Source: UBA10649 sp037130755 (GTDB lineage: Bacteria; Actinomycetota; Actinomycetes; S36-B12). From it: a stretch of DNA of 64,000 nt. The stretch spans positions 1 to 64,000 of the forward strand of contig JBAXSI010000009.1 in the NCBI GenBank assembly GCA_037130755.1. Reading direction: 5' to 3'. Positions 1-9,521 of the stretch are shown in pieces; position 1 is the first letter of the stretch; every line of letters begins with the position of its first letter. Both the position numbers and the translations under genes were made by a program. The notes under the pieces were generated by a model. It made no database searches. It was not told the DNA's origin and worked only from the letters and a program-made list of their open reading frames with translations.

Positions 1-20
1 CCACCCTAACCACCACCGCC

Positions 21-86
21 GAGAGGCAAATGCTGGTCGTGAAACTGCCCTCGGAGGGCCGATTTCACGACCAGTGCCTACCTCTC
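21..86. repeat. long imperfect hairpin downstream of the GNAT gene
   Basis: A 66-base inverted repeat with nested arms. The outer arms are GAGAGG (21-26) and CCTCTC (81-86). The middle arms are a perfect 12-base pair, CTGGTCGTGAAA (33-44) and TTTCACGACCAG (63-74). The centre is CCCTCGGAGGG (48-58). It starts at the 3' end of the GNAT gene on the minus strand. It could be a bidirectional terminator or a dispersed palindromic repeat; there is no clear T-tract. No second copy was noticed in this window. Confidence 0.6.
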
Positions 87-87
87 G

Positions 88-939
88 CTAGAAGAGGACG
101 GTGGCGAACGACCCCTGCTCGCGGAATCCGACCGAGCGGTACGACTTGCGGGCAGCCGTGTTGTAGTCGTTGACGTACAGGGAGATCGTCGGCGCGATCC
201 GGCTTCGTCCGAGCACGACGACCGCCGCCATGCCACCCAGCGAGTTACCTCGGCCGCGGAAGCGGGGATCCACCCAGACACCCTGGACCTGGCAGACCCC
301 GTCGCCCACGGCGCCGACCTCCGCCTTGAACACCACCACGCCGTCCTCGATGCGCACGAAACTGCGCCGCGCCTGCACGATCTCCGCGATGCGGGCGCGA
401 TACGCCGACGCAGCGCCCCCGGCTATCGGCGAGACGCCGACCTCGGCGGTGAACATCTCGATGCACGCGGGCACCAGGACGTCGAGATCCTCGGCCGTTG
501 CTTCGCGCACGAGCGGGTCGGGGTCGATGGACGGCGGCCCGTCGATCACCATCACCGGCTGATTGGCGCGGACCTCCCGCGCAGGACCCCACGACGGCTC
601 GAGCAGCCGCCACAGGTCGAGCACCTCGTCCGCGGGGCCGACGAGGGAGGAGCAGCGCCGACCGATGCGACGCAGCCGGTCGGCGAAGGACGCACGAGCG
701 GCCAGATTCGTCGACACGGGGACCAGGTTCGCGCCGCAGTAGACCACCGACTGGAGGCCCTCGGACGTGAAATAGCCGAGGATGTCCCCTCCCAGGCGCC
801 ATGGGTCGACGCCGGCCACGCGCACCCGTGAATTCACGAAGCAGTTGGCGACCGGATCCGCGTCGAGCAGGCGGTTCACGCCGGGCAGGTCGGAAGACGT
901 CAGTGGTCGAACGTGCCCCACGGTCTCGGTGATCGTCAT
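88..939 (-). CDS. GNAT family N-acetyltransferase with N-terminal DUF4081
   Basis: A 283-residue protein with an N-terminal DUF4081-like half (about residues 5-130) and a C-terminal GNAT fold. The acetyl-CoA loop is visible in VDPRFRGRGNSLGG and the terminal GNAT strand in SLYVNDYNTAARKSYRSVGF. The natural substrate is unknown. The start chosen is the ATG 5 bases after the ispG stop. It has no Shine-Dalgarno sequence, so translation is probably coupled to ispG. The same reading frame stays open far upstream through ispG, but that extension is antisense-like and was not used. Its place after ispG matches actinobacterial synteny (the Rv2867c position in Mycobacterium). The family call is firm; the function is not known. 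Confidence 0.85.
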   Translation of the reverse strand: MTITETVGHVRPLTSSDLPGVNRLLDADPVANCFVNSRVRVAGVDPWRLGGDILGYFTSEGLQSVVYCGANLVPVSTNLAARASFADRLRRIGRRCSSLVGPADEVLDLWRLLEPSWGPAREVRANQPVMVIDGPPSIDPDPLVREATAEDLDVLVPACIEMFTAEVGVSPIAGGAASAYRARIAEIVQARRSFVRIEDGVVVFKAEVGAVGDGVCQVQGVWVDPRFRGRGNSLGGMAAVVVLGRSRIAPTISLYVNDYNTAARKSYRSVGFREQGSFATVLF

Positions 940-944
940 GTCGT

Positions 945-2102
<1,158 letters not shown>

Positions 2103-2129
2103 CGTCCCATTATGGACGCTGCCGCTGGG

Positions 2130-3443
2130 TCAGCCGAGCGAGATCGGCTTGACGAGGTCTGCCCAGATCACGATCACGCCCATCAGCAGCAGGGCACCGG
2201 CCACGACGTAGGCAACCGGGAGCAGGCGGGCCATGTCGACCGGGCCCGGATCGGGGCGACCACGCCAGTAGGCAATCCGTCGCCGAATGCCTTCGTACAG
2301 GGCGCCCACGACGTGCCCGCCGTCCAGCGGGAGAACCGGCAGCAGGTTGAACAGGAACAAGAACAGGTTCAGCGAGGCCGCGAGCCCGAGAAACGTCGCG
2401 ACCTTGGCGGTCATCGGCTCGTCCATCGCCGCGATGTCGCCACCGAGCCGACTGGCGCCCACGACGCTCACGGGACTGTCGGGCGCGCGCTCCTGGCCGC
2501 CGATCAAGGTGTCGCTGACGAGGTGATAGAGCTTGACCGGAAGCATCACCAGCGCCTTCACCGACTGGACCGTGAGATCCCACATGTAGGTAGGCACGGC
2601 TGACCACGGCTGGCTGACCCAGCCGAACTCAGGACCGATGCCGACGAATCCCGCGGTCACGGTCTCGGACGTGGGGTTGCCCTGCTCGTCGATGGCCGGC
2701 CGGACAGCGGTCGCCACGGTCACCGGGATGTCGACGGTCTGGCCGTTGCGGTCCACCGTGAACACCGCGGAGGCACCGGGGTGGGAGCGGATCCACGTGG
2801 TGGTGGCCAGCCATTCGGTCGTCGGCTGGCCGTCGATCGCGACGATCGTGTCGCCTGCCTTGAGCCCGGACGCGGCCGCGGGCGACTGCTGGGAACCCTC
2901 GGGGCAGTTGCCCGAGGGCAGCGCGGTTCCCGTCGGTTGGGTGGCGGTGGGGACGCACGCGGACACGTCGGCGATCTGCATTGTCGGCTGTGGGATCCCG
3001 ATCCCGACCAGCACGATCGCGAAGAGGATGAAGGCGAGGAGGAGGTTCATCGTCGGGCCGCCGAGCATGATCACCACGCGCTTGCGCACCGGCAGGCGGT
3101 AGAAGGCGCGGTCCTCCTCGCCCGGAAGGATCTCGTCGACGGACTGCTTGCGGGCGTCGTTGACCATGGCGGCGAACCGGCCGGTGCTCATCGACCTTGC
3201 CGAACCGTCAGGCGCCGGCGGCAGCATCCCGATCATCCGGATGTATCCGCCGAGCGGCACCGCCTTGAGGCCGTAGCGAGTCTCCCCCTTGACCTTCGAC
3301 CACACGGACGGCCCGAAGCCGATCATGTACTCGGTCACCTTGACGCCGAAGCGCTTCGCTGGCAGCAGGTGGCCCACCTCGTGCATCGCGATCGAGAAGG
3401 CGATCAGCAGGGCGAACAGGACGATGCCCAGCAGTTCAAGCAT
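2130..3443 (-). CDS. rseP: RIP metalloprotease, site-2 protease (RseP/Rip1 family)
   Basis: Intramembrane zinc protease that cleaves anti-sigma factors and other membrane proteins within the bilayer (family role; substrates are not shown here). The 437-residue protein has the zinc motif HEVGH at residues 21-25 in the first membrane helix. A second long hydrophobic segment lies near 130-150. A PDZ region (about 185-275) contains the GLKAGDTIVAIDG motif. The third metal ligand is the Asp of LPLDGGH near residue 374. A strong AGGAGG sits 6 bases before the ATG. The start overlaps the dxr stop by 8 bases, so the two are one transcript. Position and length match mycobacterial Rip1 (Rv2869c). Confidence 0.95.
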   Translation of the reverse strand: MLELLGIVLFALLIAFSIAMHEVGHLLPAKRFGVKVTEYMIGFGPSVWSKVKGETRYGLKAVPLGGYIRMIGMLPPAPDGSARSMSTGRFAAMVNDARKQSVDEILPGEEDRAFYRLPVRKRVVIMLGGPTMNLLLAFILFAIVLVGIGIPQPTMQIADVSACVPTATQPTGTALPSGNCPEGSQQSPAAASGLKAGDTIVAIDGQPTTEWLATTTWIRSHPGASAVFTVDRNGQTVDIPVTVATAVRPAIDEQGNPTSETVTAGFVGIGPEFGWVSQPWSAVPTYMWDLTVQSVKALVMLPVKLYHLVSDTLIGGQERAPDSPVSVVGASRLGGDIAAMDEPMTAKVATFLGLAASLNLFLFLFNLLPVLPLDGGHVVGALYEGIRRRIAYWRGRPDPGPVDMARLLPVAYVVAGALLLMGVIVIWADLVKPISLG

Positions 3444-4680
3444 GGGAGGCCTCCTGTCGTCCTGTTGGCATTGCGCTGCCCGCGATCAGCGCCTGCGCCC
3501 GGCTGCGGGCCCACGCGTCTGCAGTAATGACGTCCTGGAGGGTCGTGTTGTTCCCGTCGACGTGCCTGGCGCCCGGATCCCCCATGGATCCGCCGGCCAG
3601 GTGCTCCTCGACGACCTCGCTGACCGTCTCGACGATCCGCACGAACGGCAGGTCGCCCGCGACGAATGCGGCCACGCAGGCCTCGTCCGCGCCGTTGAAG
3701 ACCGCTGGGGCGGTGCCGCCGGCCTTGCCCGCGCGCCGCGCGAGCCGCACCGCCGGGAAGGCCGCGTCGTCGAGGGGGAAGAAGTCCCACGAGGTGGCGG
3801 TGCTCCAGTCGCAGGCCGAAGCGGCGTTCGGCACGCGACCTGGCCAGGCCATGCCGAGGGCGATGGGGATGCGCATGTCGGGAGGACTGGCCTGCGCCAT
3901 CGTGCTGCCGTCGACGAACTCGACCATCGAATGGACGACCGACTGCGGGTGCACCACGACGTCGATCCGGTCGAAGGGGATGTCGAAGAGCAGGTGCGCC
4001 TCGATCACCTCAAGGCCCTTGTTCATCAGCGTCGAGGAGTTGATCGTCACCAACGGGCCCATGTCCCAGGTCGGGTGAGCGAGCGCCTGGTCGACGGTCA
4101 CGGTGGCCAACTGCTCGGCCGTCCAGCCCCGGAAGGGTCCGCCACTGGCGGTGAGGACCAGTCGCCGCACCTCCGCCGAACGACCCGCCCGAAGGCACTG
4201 GGCCAGGGCCGAGTGCTCGGAGTCGACCGGGACGATCTGGCCGGGCCGCGCGATCGCCTTGACCAGCGGGCCGCCGATGATCAGCGACTCCTTGTTGGCC
4301 AGCGCCAGGACATGACCCTCGTGCAGGGCCGCGAGGGTGGGGCCGAGGCCCGCGGCACCGGCCAAGCCGTTGAGAACGACGTCGCAGGACCACCGGGCCA
4401 GGTCGGTGCTCGCATCCGGACCGGCGAGCACGGTCGGCAGCTCTCCGACGGCGCGGTCGCGCAGCGCGCGATGGAGGTCAGCTGAGCGGTCAGGGTCAGC
4501 GACTGCGACCGCCTCGACCGCGAACTCGACGGCCTGCTGCGCGAGAAGGGGGATGTCCTGGCCGCTCGCCGAGATGCCCACGACTCGGAACCGGTCGGGG
4601 TTGCGTCGGACGAGGTCGAGCGCCTGGGTGCCGATCGACCCGGTGCTGCCAAGGACGACGATCCGCCGGGGTTCGGCCAC
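3436..4680 (-). CDS. dxr: 1-deoxy-D-xylulose-5-phosphate reductoisomerase
   Basis: Catalyses the NADPH-dependent rearrangement and reduction of DXP to MEP, the committed MEP pathway step. The protein has 414 residues. The NADPH loop GSTGSIG is at 11-17, metal ligands are in VDSEHSA (D153, E155), and the substrate motif NKGLEVIEAHLLF begins at 220. The GTG start at 4680 was chosen because GGAGG lies 6 bases upstream; the frame is open 30 bases further but without a ribosome site. The gene is followed directly by rseP and ispG. Upstream is a short gap and then the unrelated PucR regulator, which marks the edge of the conserved block. Confidence 0.97.
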   Translation of the reverse strand: MAEPRRIVVLGSTGSIGTQALDLVRRNPDRFRVVGISASGQDIPLLAQQAVEFAVEAVAVADPDRSADLHRALRDRAVGELPTVLAGPDASTDLARWSCDVVLNGLAGAAGLGPTLAALHEGHVLALANKESLIIGGPLVKAIARPGQIVPVDSEHSALAQCLRAGRSAEVRRLVLTASGGPFRGWTAEQLATVTVDQALAHPTWDMGPLVTINSSTLMNKGLEVIEAHLLFDIPFDRIDVVVHPQSVVHSMVEFVDGSTMAQASPPDMRIPIALGMAWPGRVPNAASACDWSTATSWDFFPLDDAAFPAVRLARRAGKAGGTAPAVFNGADEACVAAFVAGDLPFVRIVETVSEVVEEHLAGGSMGDPGARHVDGNNTTLQDVITADAWARSRAQALIAGSAMPTGRQEASHA

Positions 4681-4738
4681 GCAGTCCTCCGATCGACGCT
4701 GTCGCATCAAGGGTAGGGCTTCGGCCGGACCTCGCCGT

Positions 4739-6253
4739 TCAGCCGGTGCCCGCGCCCACGGCGTTCAGCGCGAACCACAGATCCGCACGGACGGCGGGAT
4801 CGTCGAGCGAACGACCCAGCACCGCCTCGGCGCGCCGGATGCGGTGCCGCACGGTGTGGCGGTGGATGCCGAGCTGCTGTGCCGCCGCATCGACCTGGCC
4901 GTGCTGGTCCAGCCAGGCCTTCAGCGTGCCCATCAGCTCGGGGCCCTCGGGGATCGCCATCAGGTCGCCGAGGTAGCCCTCCGCCCAGGCGGACGTCGTT
5001 GCCGCGTCGATCAGCGAGGCCAGCCCGCGCGTCGGCTCCTCGTTGAAGACCTGCAGCCCGGAGCCGAGGGCCGCAGCCCGCTCGGCCTGGTCGACCGCCT
5101 GTCGGACGTTGCCGGCATCGGTGAGGTCGAGCGCACAGGACACGCCCAGAGCGTCGACGCCAGGGGCCGCGGCAAGGGCCTGCACCTCGACCGGAAGCTG
5201 GCCGGCGTCGTCGACCGGGCTGAAGGCGACCACGCCTCCGGACCGCCGGCAGGCCAGCACTCCGGGGATGGCGGCCAGTTCGGAGAGGGCCCGCTCGGCG
5301 ATCGGCTTGGTCGCCGTGCCGCGAACGATCAGCGCAACCGCGTGATGCGGCTGCAGTCCGGCGAGTCCTACCTCGTCGAGCGTGTCCGCGTCGAACCCGT
5401 CCTGCATCGCCGCCGCCACGAGGAGCCGACGCCACGGATCCATGCCCTCGTCGAGGACGAGCGGCCGCGACACCTCCCACGACATCAAGGACACCGCGAG
5501 GTTGATGACTGCCTGGTCGGCTGCGCGGGTAGGCCGATCCGAGCCGACGACGAGGAAGCCGTCCGCTGCGCCCCTAACCCCGATCGGTACGACCACGACG
5601 TGCTCGTCCGCGCTCGACACCGAGGACGAGGCGAGCAGTCCGCGCGGCCGAAGCCGCTCGATCTCGCCCAGCAACTCCGGAGCGCGCGCGATCGCCGATG
5701 CCGGAGTGGCCGCCACGACCTCGCCACGCGCATTCAGGTGCAGGCAGAAGCCACGCACGTGCTTGGCGAGGACGGCGACCAGTTCGTCGGTGCGCCCGGG
5801 GGTCTCCGTCATCGCAGCCCGGATCAGGCGGCGCTGGCATTCGAAGGAGGTCGCCGACTCCGCGTACTCCTGCGCGGTCAGCAGTCGCGACACGGCCTTG
5901 CTCACCGCGACGAACGGAACCGGCTGGGGGATCTCCACGACGGGCAGCCCCACCGCCTCCGCACACGACACGAGGCTGGCGGGGATCGCGGCATGGGTCA
6001 GGCCCACGCCGAACCCGATGCCGGCCACCTCGGCGGCCATCAGGCGGTCTACGTACGCCGACGACTGATCCGGCTCGTCGGAGATGGCCATGCCCGTGGT
6101 GAGAAGGAGATCACCACTGGCCAACCACGGCGTCGGGTCCAGATGCTCGGAGACGGCGACCCAGCGCACCTCACGGTCCAGTGGGGCACTGCCGGTCCGC
6201 ACGATGATCCCGAGGTCGGGCAGGGCAGCCACCTGGGCCACGGTCAAGGACAC
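4739..6253 (-). CDS. PucR family transcriptional regulator
   Basis: A 504-residue regulator with the usual three parts. These are an N-terminal PucR/purine-catabolism sensor-like domain (about 1-125), a middle GGDEF-like CdaR region, and a C-terminal PucR-type helix-turn-helix (about 430-500, with AAAQQLGIHRHTVRHRIRR). The GTG start follows GGAGG by 6-7 bases. It is divergent from gabT across 137 bases. In actinobacteria such regulators commonly stand beside GABA and polyamine genes, so control of gabT is likely (inference). A GTCCA-n3-TGGAC palindrome in the shared promoter region is a candidate binding site. Confidence 0.88.
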   Translation of the reverse strand: MSLTVAQVAALPDLGIIVRTGSAPLDREVRWVAVSEHLDPTPWLASGDLLLTTGMAISDEPDQSSAYVDRLMAAEVAGIGFGVGLTHAAIPASLVSCAEAVGLPVVEIPQPVPFVAVSKAVSRLLTAQEYAESATSFECQRRLIRAAMTETPGRTDELVAVLAKHVRGFCLHLNARGEVVAATPASAIARAPELLGEIERLRPRGLLASSSVSSADEHVVVVPIGVRGAADGFLVVGSDRPTRAADQAVINLAVSLMSWEVSRPLVLDEGMDPWRRLLVAAAMQDGFDADTLDEVGLAGLQPHHAVALIVRGTATKPIAERALSELAAIPGVLACRRSGGVVAFSPVDDAGQLPVEVQALAAAPGVDALGVSCALDLTDAGNVRQAVDQAERAAALGSGLQVFNEEPTRGLASLIDAATTSAWAEGYLGDLMAIPEGPELMGTLKAWLDQHGQVDAAAQQLGIHRHTVRHRIRRAEAVLGRSLDDPAVRADLWFALNAVGAGTG

Positions 6254-6321
6254 GCGCCGCCTCCATGGGCTCCGGCCGGCCGGGGAGGCCAACGAACCGG
6301 ACAAGACTACGACGGGAGACT

Positions 6322-6334
6322 GTCCAAGGTGGAC
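6322..6334. promoter_or_regulatory. candidate PucR operator between the PucR gene and gabT
   Basis: A short perfect inverted repeat, GTCCA-agg-TGGAC, lies in the divergent promoter region. A -10-like TAGGCT at 6360-6365 precedes gabT, 25 bases before its start codon. Binding by the neighbouring PucR protein is inferred from position only. Confidence 0.35.
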
Positions 6335-6390
6335 TGACGGGTAAGTCCCGGTACGGTCCTAGGCTCAGACCACGACGACCCGGAGGAAAC

Positions 6391-7746
6391 ATGACTGCGA
6401 CGCGTGCTGACATCCCGACCGACAACGGCATCCCCCAGGAGCGCCGGCTTGTGACGAGCATTCCCGGCCCCCTGTCGGCTGCCCTCCATGCGCGCAAGAC
6501 GGAGGCGGTCTCGGCCGGCATCGGAGTCGGCCTGCCCGTGTACGTCACCCGGGCCGGCGGCGGCGTGCTCATCGACGTCGACGGCAACTCGCTGATCGAC
6601 ATGGGCTCCGGCATCGCCGTCACGACGGTCGGCAACGCCAACCCGTACGTGGTCGAGAACGTCCAGCAGCAGGTCGCGGACTTCACGCACACCTGCTTCA
6701 TGGTCACGCCCTACTCGGGCTACATCGAGGTGTGCGAGGCACTGAACCGCCTGACGCCCGGCAGCCACGCCAAGCGCTCGGCGCTGTTCAACTCTGGCGC
6801 TGAGGCGGTCGAGAACGCCGTGAAGATCGCCCGCGCGTACACCAAGCGTCAGGCGGTCGTCGTCGTGGAGCACGGCTATCACGGCCGTACGAACCTGACG
6901 ATGGCGCTGACCGCCAAGAACATGCCGTACAAGCAGTCGTTCGGCCCGTTCGCCCCCGAGGTCTACCGCGTGCCCATGTCCTACCCGTACCGCGACCGCG
7001 GCGTATCGGGCAAGGAGATGGCGGCGATCGCCTGCACGCGCATCGAGAAGGAGATCGGGGCCGCGAACGTGGCCGCCATCATTATCGAGCCGATCCAGGG
7101 CGAGGGTGGCTTCATCGTCCCCGGCGAGGGCTACTTCGCCGGCATGGCCGCGTTCGCGAAGGACAACGGCATCGTGTTCGTGGCCGACGAGATTCAGTCG
7201 GGGTTCTGCCGGACGGGCGACTGGTTCGCCAGCGAGTACGAGCAGGTCGTGCCCGACCTCATCACCACCGCCAAGGGCATCGCCGGCGGCCTGCCCCTGG
7301 CCGCCGTCACGGGTCGCGCGGAGATGATGGACTCGGTGCATCCGGGCGGACTCGGCGGCACGTACGGCGGCAACCCGGTGGCCTGCGCCGCAGCGCTCGG
7401 CGCCATCCGCTGGATGGAGGAGGCCGACGCCAACTCCATCGCCAAGGGCATCGAGTCGATCATGATGCCGCGCCTGCGCGCGATGGCCGAGCAGTTCCCG
7501 GCCATCGGCGACATCCGAGGCCGCGGCGCGATGATCGCAATCGAGCTCGTCCGCCCGGGGTCGATGGAACCCGACGCCGACCTCGCGGCAGCACTCAACA
7601 AGTTCTGCCACGCGCATGGCGTCGTGACGCTGACCACAGGCACGTACGGCAACGTGTTCCGCTTCCTGCCGCCGCTGACCATCCCTGGCCCGCTACTCGA
7701 GGAGGCGCTCACGGTCCTCGAGCAGGCCTTCGAGGCGAACAGCTAG
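6391..7746 (+). CDS. gabT: 4-aminobutyrate aminotransferase (class III)
   Basis: PLP enzyme transferring the GABA amino group to 2-oxoglutarate to give succinic semialdehyde; also acts on 5-aminovalerate in many bacteria. The 451-residue protein has the class III signature, the PLP aspartate in VADEIQSGF (D266), and the Schiff-base lysine K295 in TTAKGIAGGLP. The ATG start is preceded by GGAGG 4 bases upstream; the frame is open further 5' but without support. It is the last step of the polyamine route whose transporter and aldehyde dehydrogenase lie at 21-27 kb. No succinic semialdehyde dehydrogenase sits next to it. Confidence 0.92.
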   Translation: MTATRADIPTDNGIPQERRLVTSIPGPLSAALHARKTEAVSAGIGVGLPVYVTRAGGGVLIDVDGNSLIDMGSGIAVTTVGNANPYVVENVQQQVADFTHTCFMVTPYSGYIEVCEALNRLTPGSHAKRSALFNSGAEAVENAVKIARAYTKRQAVVVVEHGYHGRTNLTMALTAKNMPYKQSFGPFAPEVYRVPMSYPYRDRGVSGKEMAAIACTRIEKEIGAANVAAIIIEPIQGEGGFIVPGEGYFAGMAAFAKDNGIVFVADEIQSGFCRTGDWFASEYEQVVPDLITTAKGIAGGLPLAAVTGRAEMMDSVHPGGLGGTYGGNPVACAAALGAIRWMEEADANSIAKGIESIMMPRLRAMAEQFPAIGDIRGRGAMIAIELVRPGSMEPDADLAAALNKFCHAHGVVTLTTGTYGNVFRFLPPLTIPGPLLEEALTVLEQAFEANS

Positions 7747-7842
7747 TCACGGGCGCCGCACCGTTAGCCCCAATGTCCCGCGCATACGGGGGCGTTCCGG
7801 CTTACCGTGTCGTTAGCACCACGGACGACAGGAGGTCTGACC

Positions 7843-8301
7843 ATGCTTCGAGGAACGGGGCCGCGAGTCATCGCGGCCATCGGCGTCAGCGTGGCACTGG
7901 TTCTCGGTGCAAACGTCAGCGCGGGCGCGGCGACGGTTCCCGGTCGACATCAGCCCTCTGCCGCGCCGGCTGCCGCCCAGAAGTACTTCTGGAAGTGGAG
8001 CGACGGCTCGCAGAAGACGTCGCGGCTGTTCCGGCAGAAGACCTGGAAGACCCAGGAGAAGATGCCGCACCTTGTCGTCACAGCAGTGCCTGCGACACCG
8101 GCCAAGGTCGTGTACCTGCAGTTCAAGCAGAAGGGCAAGTGGGTCGTCGAGAACAAGGTGACGACTGACGCCAAGGGCGTCGCCACCATCAGCCTGAACC
8201 CGTTCTGCAGCAACGACACCTGGTGCGACGGCACCTGGTCCTATCGCCTGAAGATCGGCAGCCTCTACCAGAACCTCAAGATCGCCTACTCCGAGAAGTA
8301 G
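7843..8301 (+). CDS. small secreted protein of unknown function
   Basis: A 152-residue protein. An N-terminal signal peptide has a hydrophobic core around residues 8-25 and a probable cleavage after the SAGAA region (about residue 30). The mature part is rich in Lys, Trp and aromatic residues (KYFWKWSDG, KQKGKWVVENK). It ends in a short beta-rich stretch with two cysteines (NPFCSNDTWCDGTW) that could form a disulfide. An AGGAGG-like site (GGAGG) precedes the ATG by 7 bases. I do not recognise the family. It reads like a single small beta-domain exported to the cell surface. Neighbours give no functional clue. Confidence 0.75.
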   Translation: MLRGTGPRVIAAIGVSVALVLGANVSAGAATVPGRHQPSAAPAAAQKYFWKWSDGSQKTSRLFRQKTWKTQEKMPHLVVTAVPATPAKVVYLQFKQKGKWVVENKVTTDAKGVATISLNPFCSNDTWCDGTWSYRLKIGSLYQNLKIAYSEK

Positions 8302-8312
8302 CTTTCCAACGG

Positions 8313-9521
8313 TCACCCTTCCCGGATGCCGTACGGCTGGCCGTAGCCCTCGCTCATCAGGTCGAGGTACGGGACGGCGTCGAAGGCCTCCGGCCCGAGG
8401 ATGCCCGTGCCCTGCCATGCTCCGGACGCCAGCAGCTCCAGGGCGATGACCGGGTTCATCGCGGTCTGCCACACGACCGCCTGAGTGCCGTACTCCTTCA
8501 TCGTCCACTCGTTGTCGGCGACGTGATACAGGTAGACCTCCTTAGGCTGCCCGTCCTTGCCGGTACCGGTGACCCACGTGCCGGCGCAGGTCTTGCCGCT
8601 CATCTTGTCGCCCAGGCTCTGCGGGTCCGGTAGCGCCGCCGCGACAACGTCGCGCGGACTGACCAGGTGGCCCTTGACGCTGACCGGCTCCGTGCGATCA
8701 AGCCCGAGTTTGTGCAACGTCTTGAGCACGTCGATGAACTCGTCGCCGAGGCCGTACTTGAAGGTGACGCGCTTGCAGTCGATCCACCGCGGTACGAGGA
8801 GCACTTCCTCGTGCTCGACATTGATGACCTCGACCGGGCCAATGCCGTCGGGGAAGTCGAACACCTCGGGCTCGGAGAACGGTGGCGTCGTGAACCAGCC
8901 GCGGTCTTTCTCCCAGATGACCGGCGGGTTCAGGCACTCCTCGATCGTCGTCCAGATCGAGAAGGACGGCGCGAAGTCGTATCCCTCGACGACGAGGTTC
9001 GCGCCGTCGCGGATGCCGATCTCGTCGATCTCGCTGAACAGGTGGTCAGCGGCGTACCGGGCGAAGACGTCGGCGAGCCCTGGCTCGACACCGATCCCGC
9101 ACAGCGCGAGCCGGCCGTTGGCCTTCCACTCGTCCCCCTTCGCGAACTGCTCGTCGCCGAGCTTCACGCCCACCTCGGCGAACGGGTTCGCCGGGTGCGG
9201 CCGCGACAGACTCATCGCGGTGTCGAGGTAGTCAGCGCCGGCCGCGAACGCGCCGTCGAAGATGGGCATGACGTAGCGGGGGTCGATGACGTTAAGGACA
9301 TGAGTGATCTGATGCTCGCGGCACAGCGCCGCGACAGCGTCCGCGTTCGACGCATCGAGCTGAGCTGCGACAAAGCGGTCGTCCTCGATCCGGTCGACCA
9401 CCGCCTTGGCGCGTGCGGCGTCGTAGTCGGAAACCACCCACGTGTCGAAGAAGCCACGGCGCGCCGCGATCAGCGCTGCCGACGTACCCACTCCTCCGGC
9501 CCCAACGGCGAGGACTCGCAT
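8313..9521 (-). CDS. saccharopine dehydrogenase / carboxynorspermidine synthase-like oxidoreductase
   Basis: A 402-residue NAD(P)-dependent enzyme. It begins with a Rossmann motif VGAGGVGTSAA (residues 4-14) and has the family motif GIGVEPGLADVFARYA in the middle. This places it in the saccharopine/homospermidine/carboxynorspermidine dehydrogenase superfamily. The ATG overlaps the stop of the agmatinase-family gene by one base (TGATG), and GGAGAG lies upstream. The two genes are therefore made together. The pairing with a ureohydrolase suggests polyamine or guanidino-acid metabolism, possibly joining an amine and a semialdehyde. The exact substrate cannot be read from the sequence. Confidence 0.78.
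   Translation of the reverse strand: MRVLAVGAGGVGTSAALIAARRGFFDTWVVSDYDAARAKAVVDRIEDDRFVAAQLDASNADAVAALCREHQITHVLNVIDPRYVMPIFDGAFAAGADYLDTAMSLSRPHPANPFAEVGVKLGDEQFAKGDEWKANGRLALCGIGVEPGLADVFARYAADHLFSEIDEIGIRDGANLVVEGYDFAPSFSIWTTIEECLNPPVIWEKDRGWFTTPPFSEPEVFDFPDGIGPVEVINVEHEEVLLVPRWIDCKRVTFKYGLGDEFIDVLKTLHKLGLDRTEPVSVKGHLVSPRDVVAAALPDPQSLGDKMSGKTCAGTWVTGTGKDGQPKEVYLYHVADNEWTMKEYGTQAVVWQTAMNPVIALELLASGAWQGTGILGPEAFDAVPYLDLMSEGYGQPYGIREG

Noticed and set aside
4337..6337. A 666-codon open frame on the plus strand across dxr and the PucR gene
   Set aside because: It is antisense to two well-supported genes, with no domain, composed of Arg/Gly/Pro-rich shadow sequence typical of high-GC DNA.
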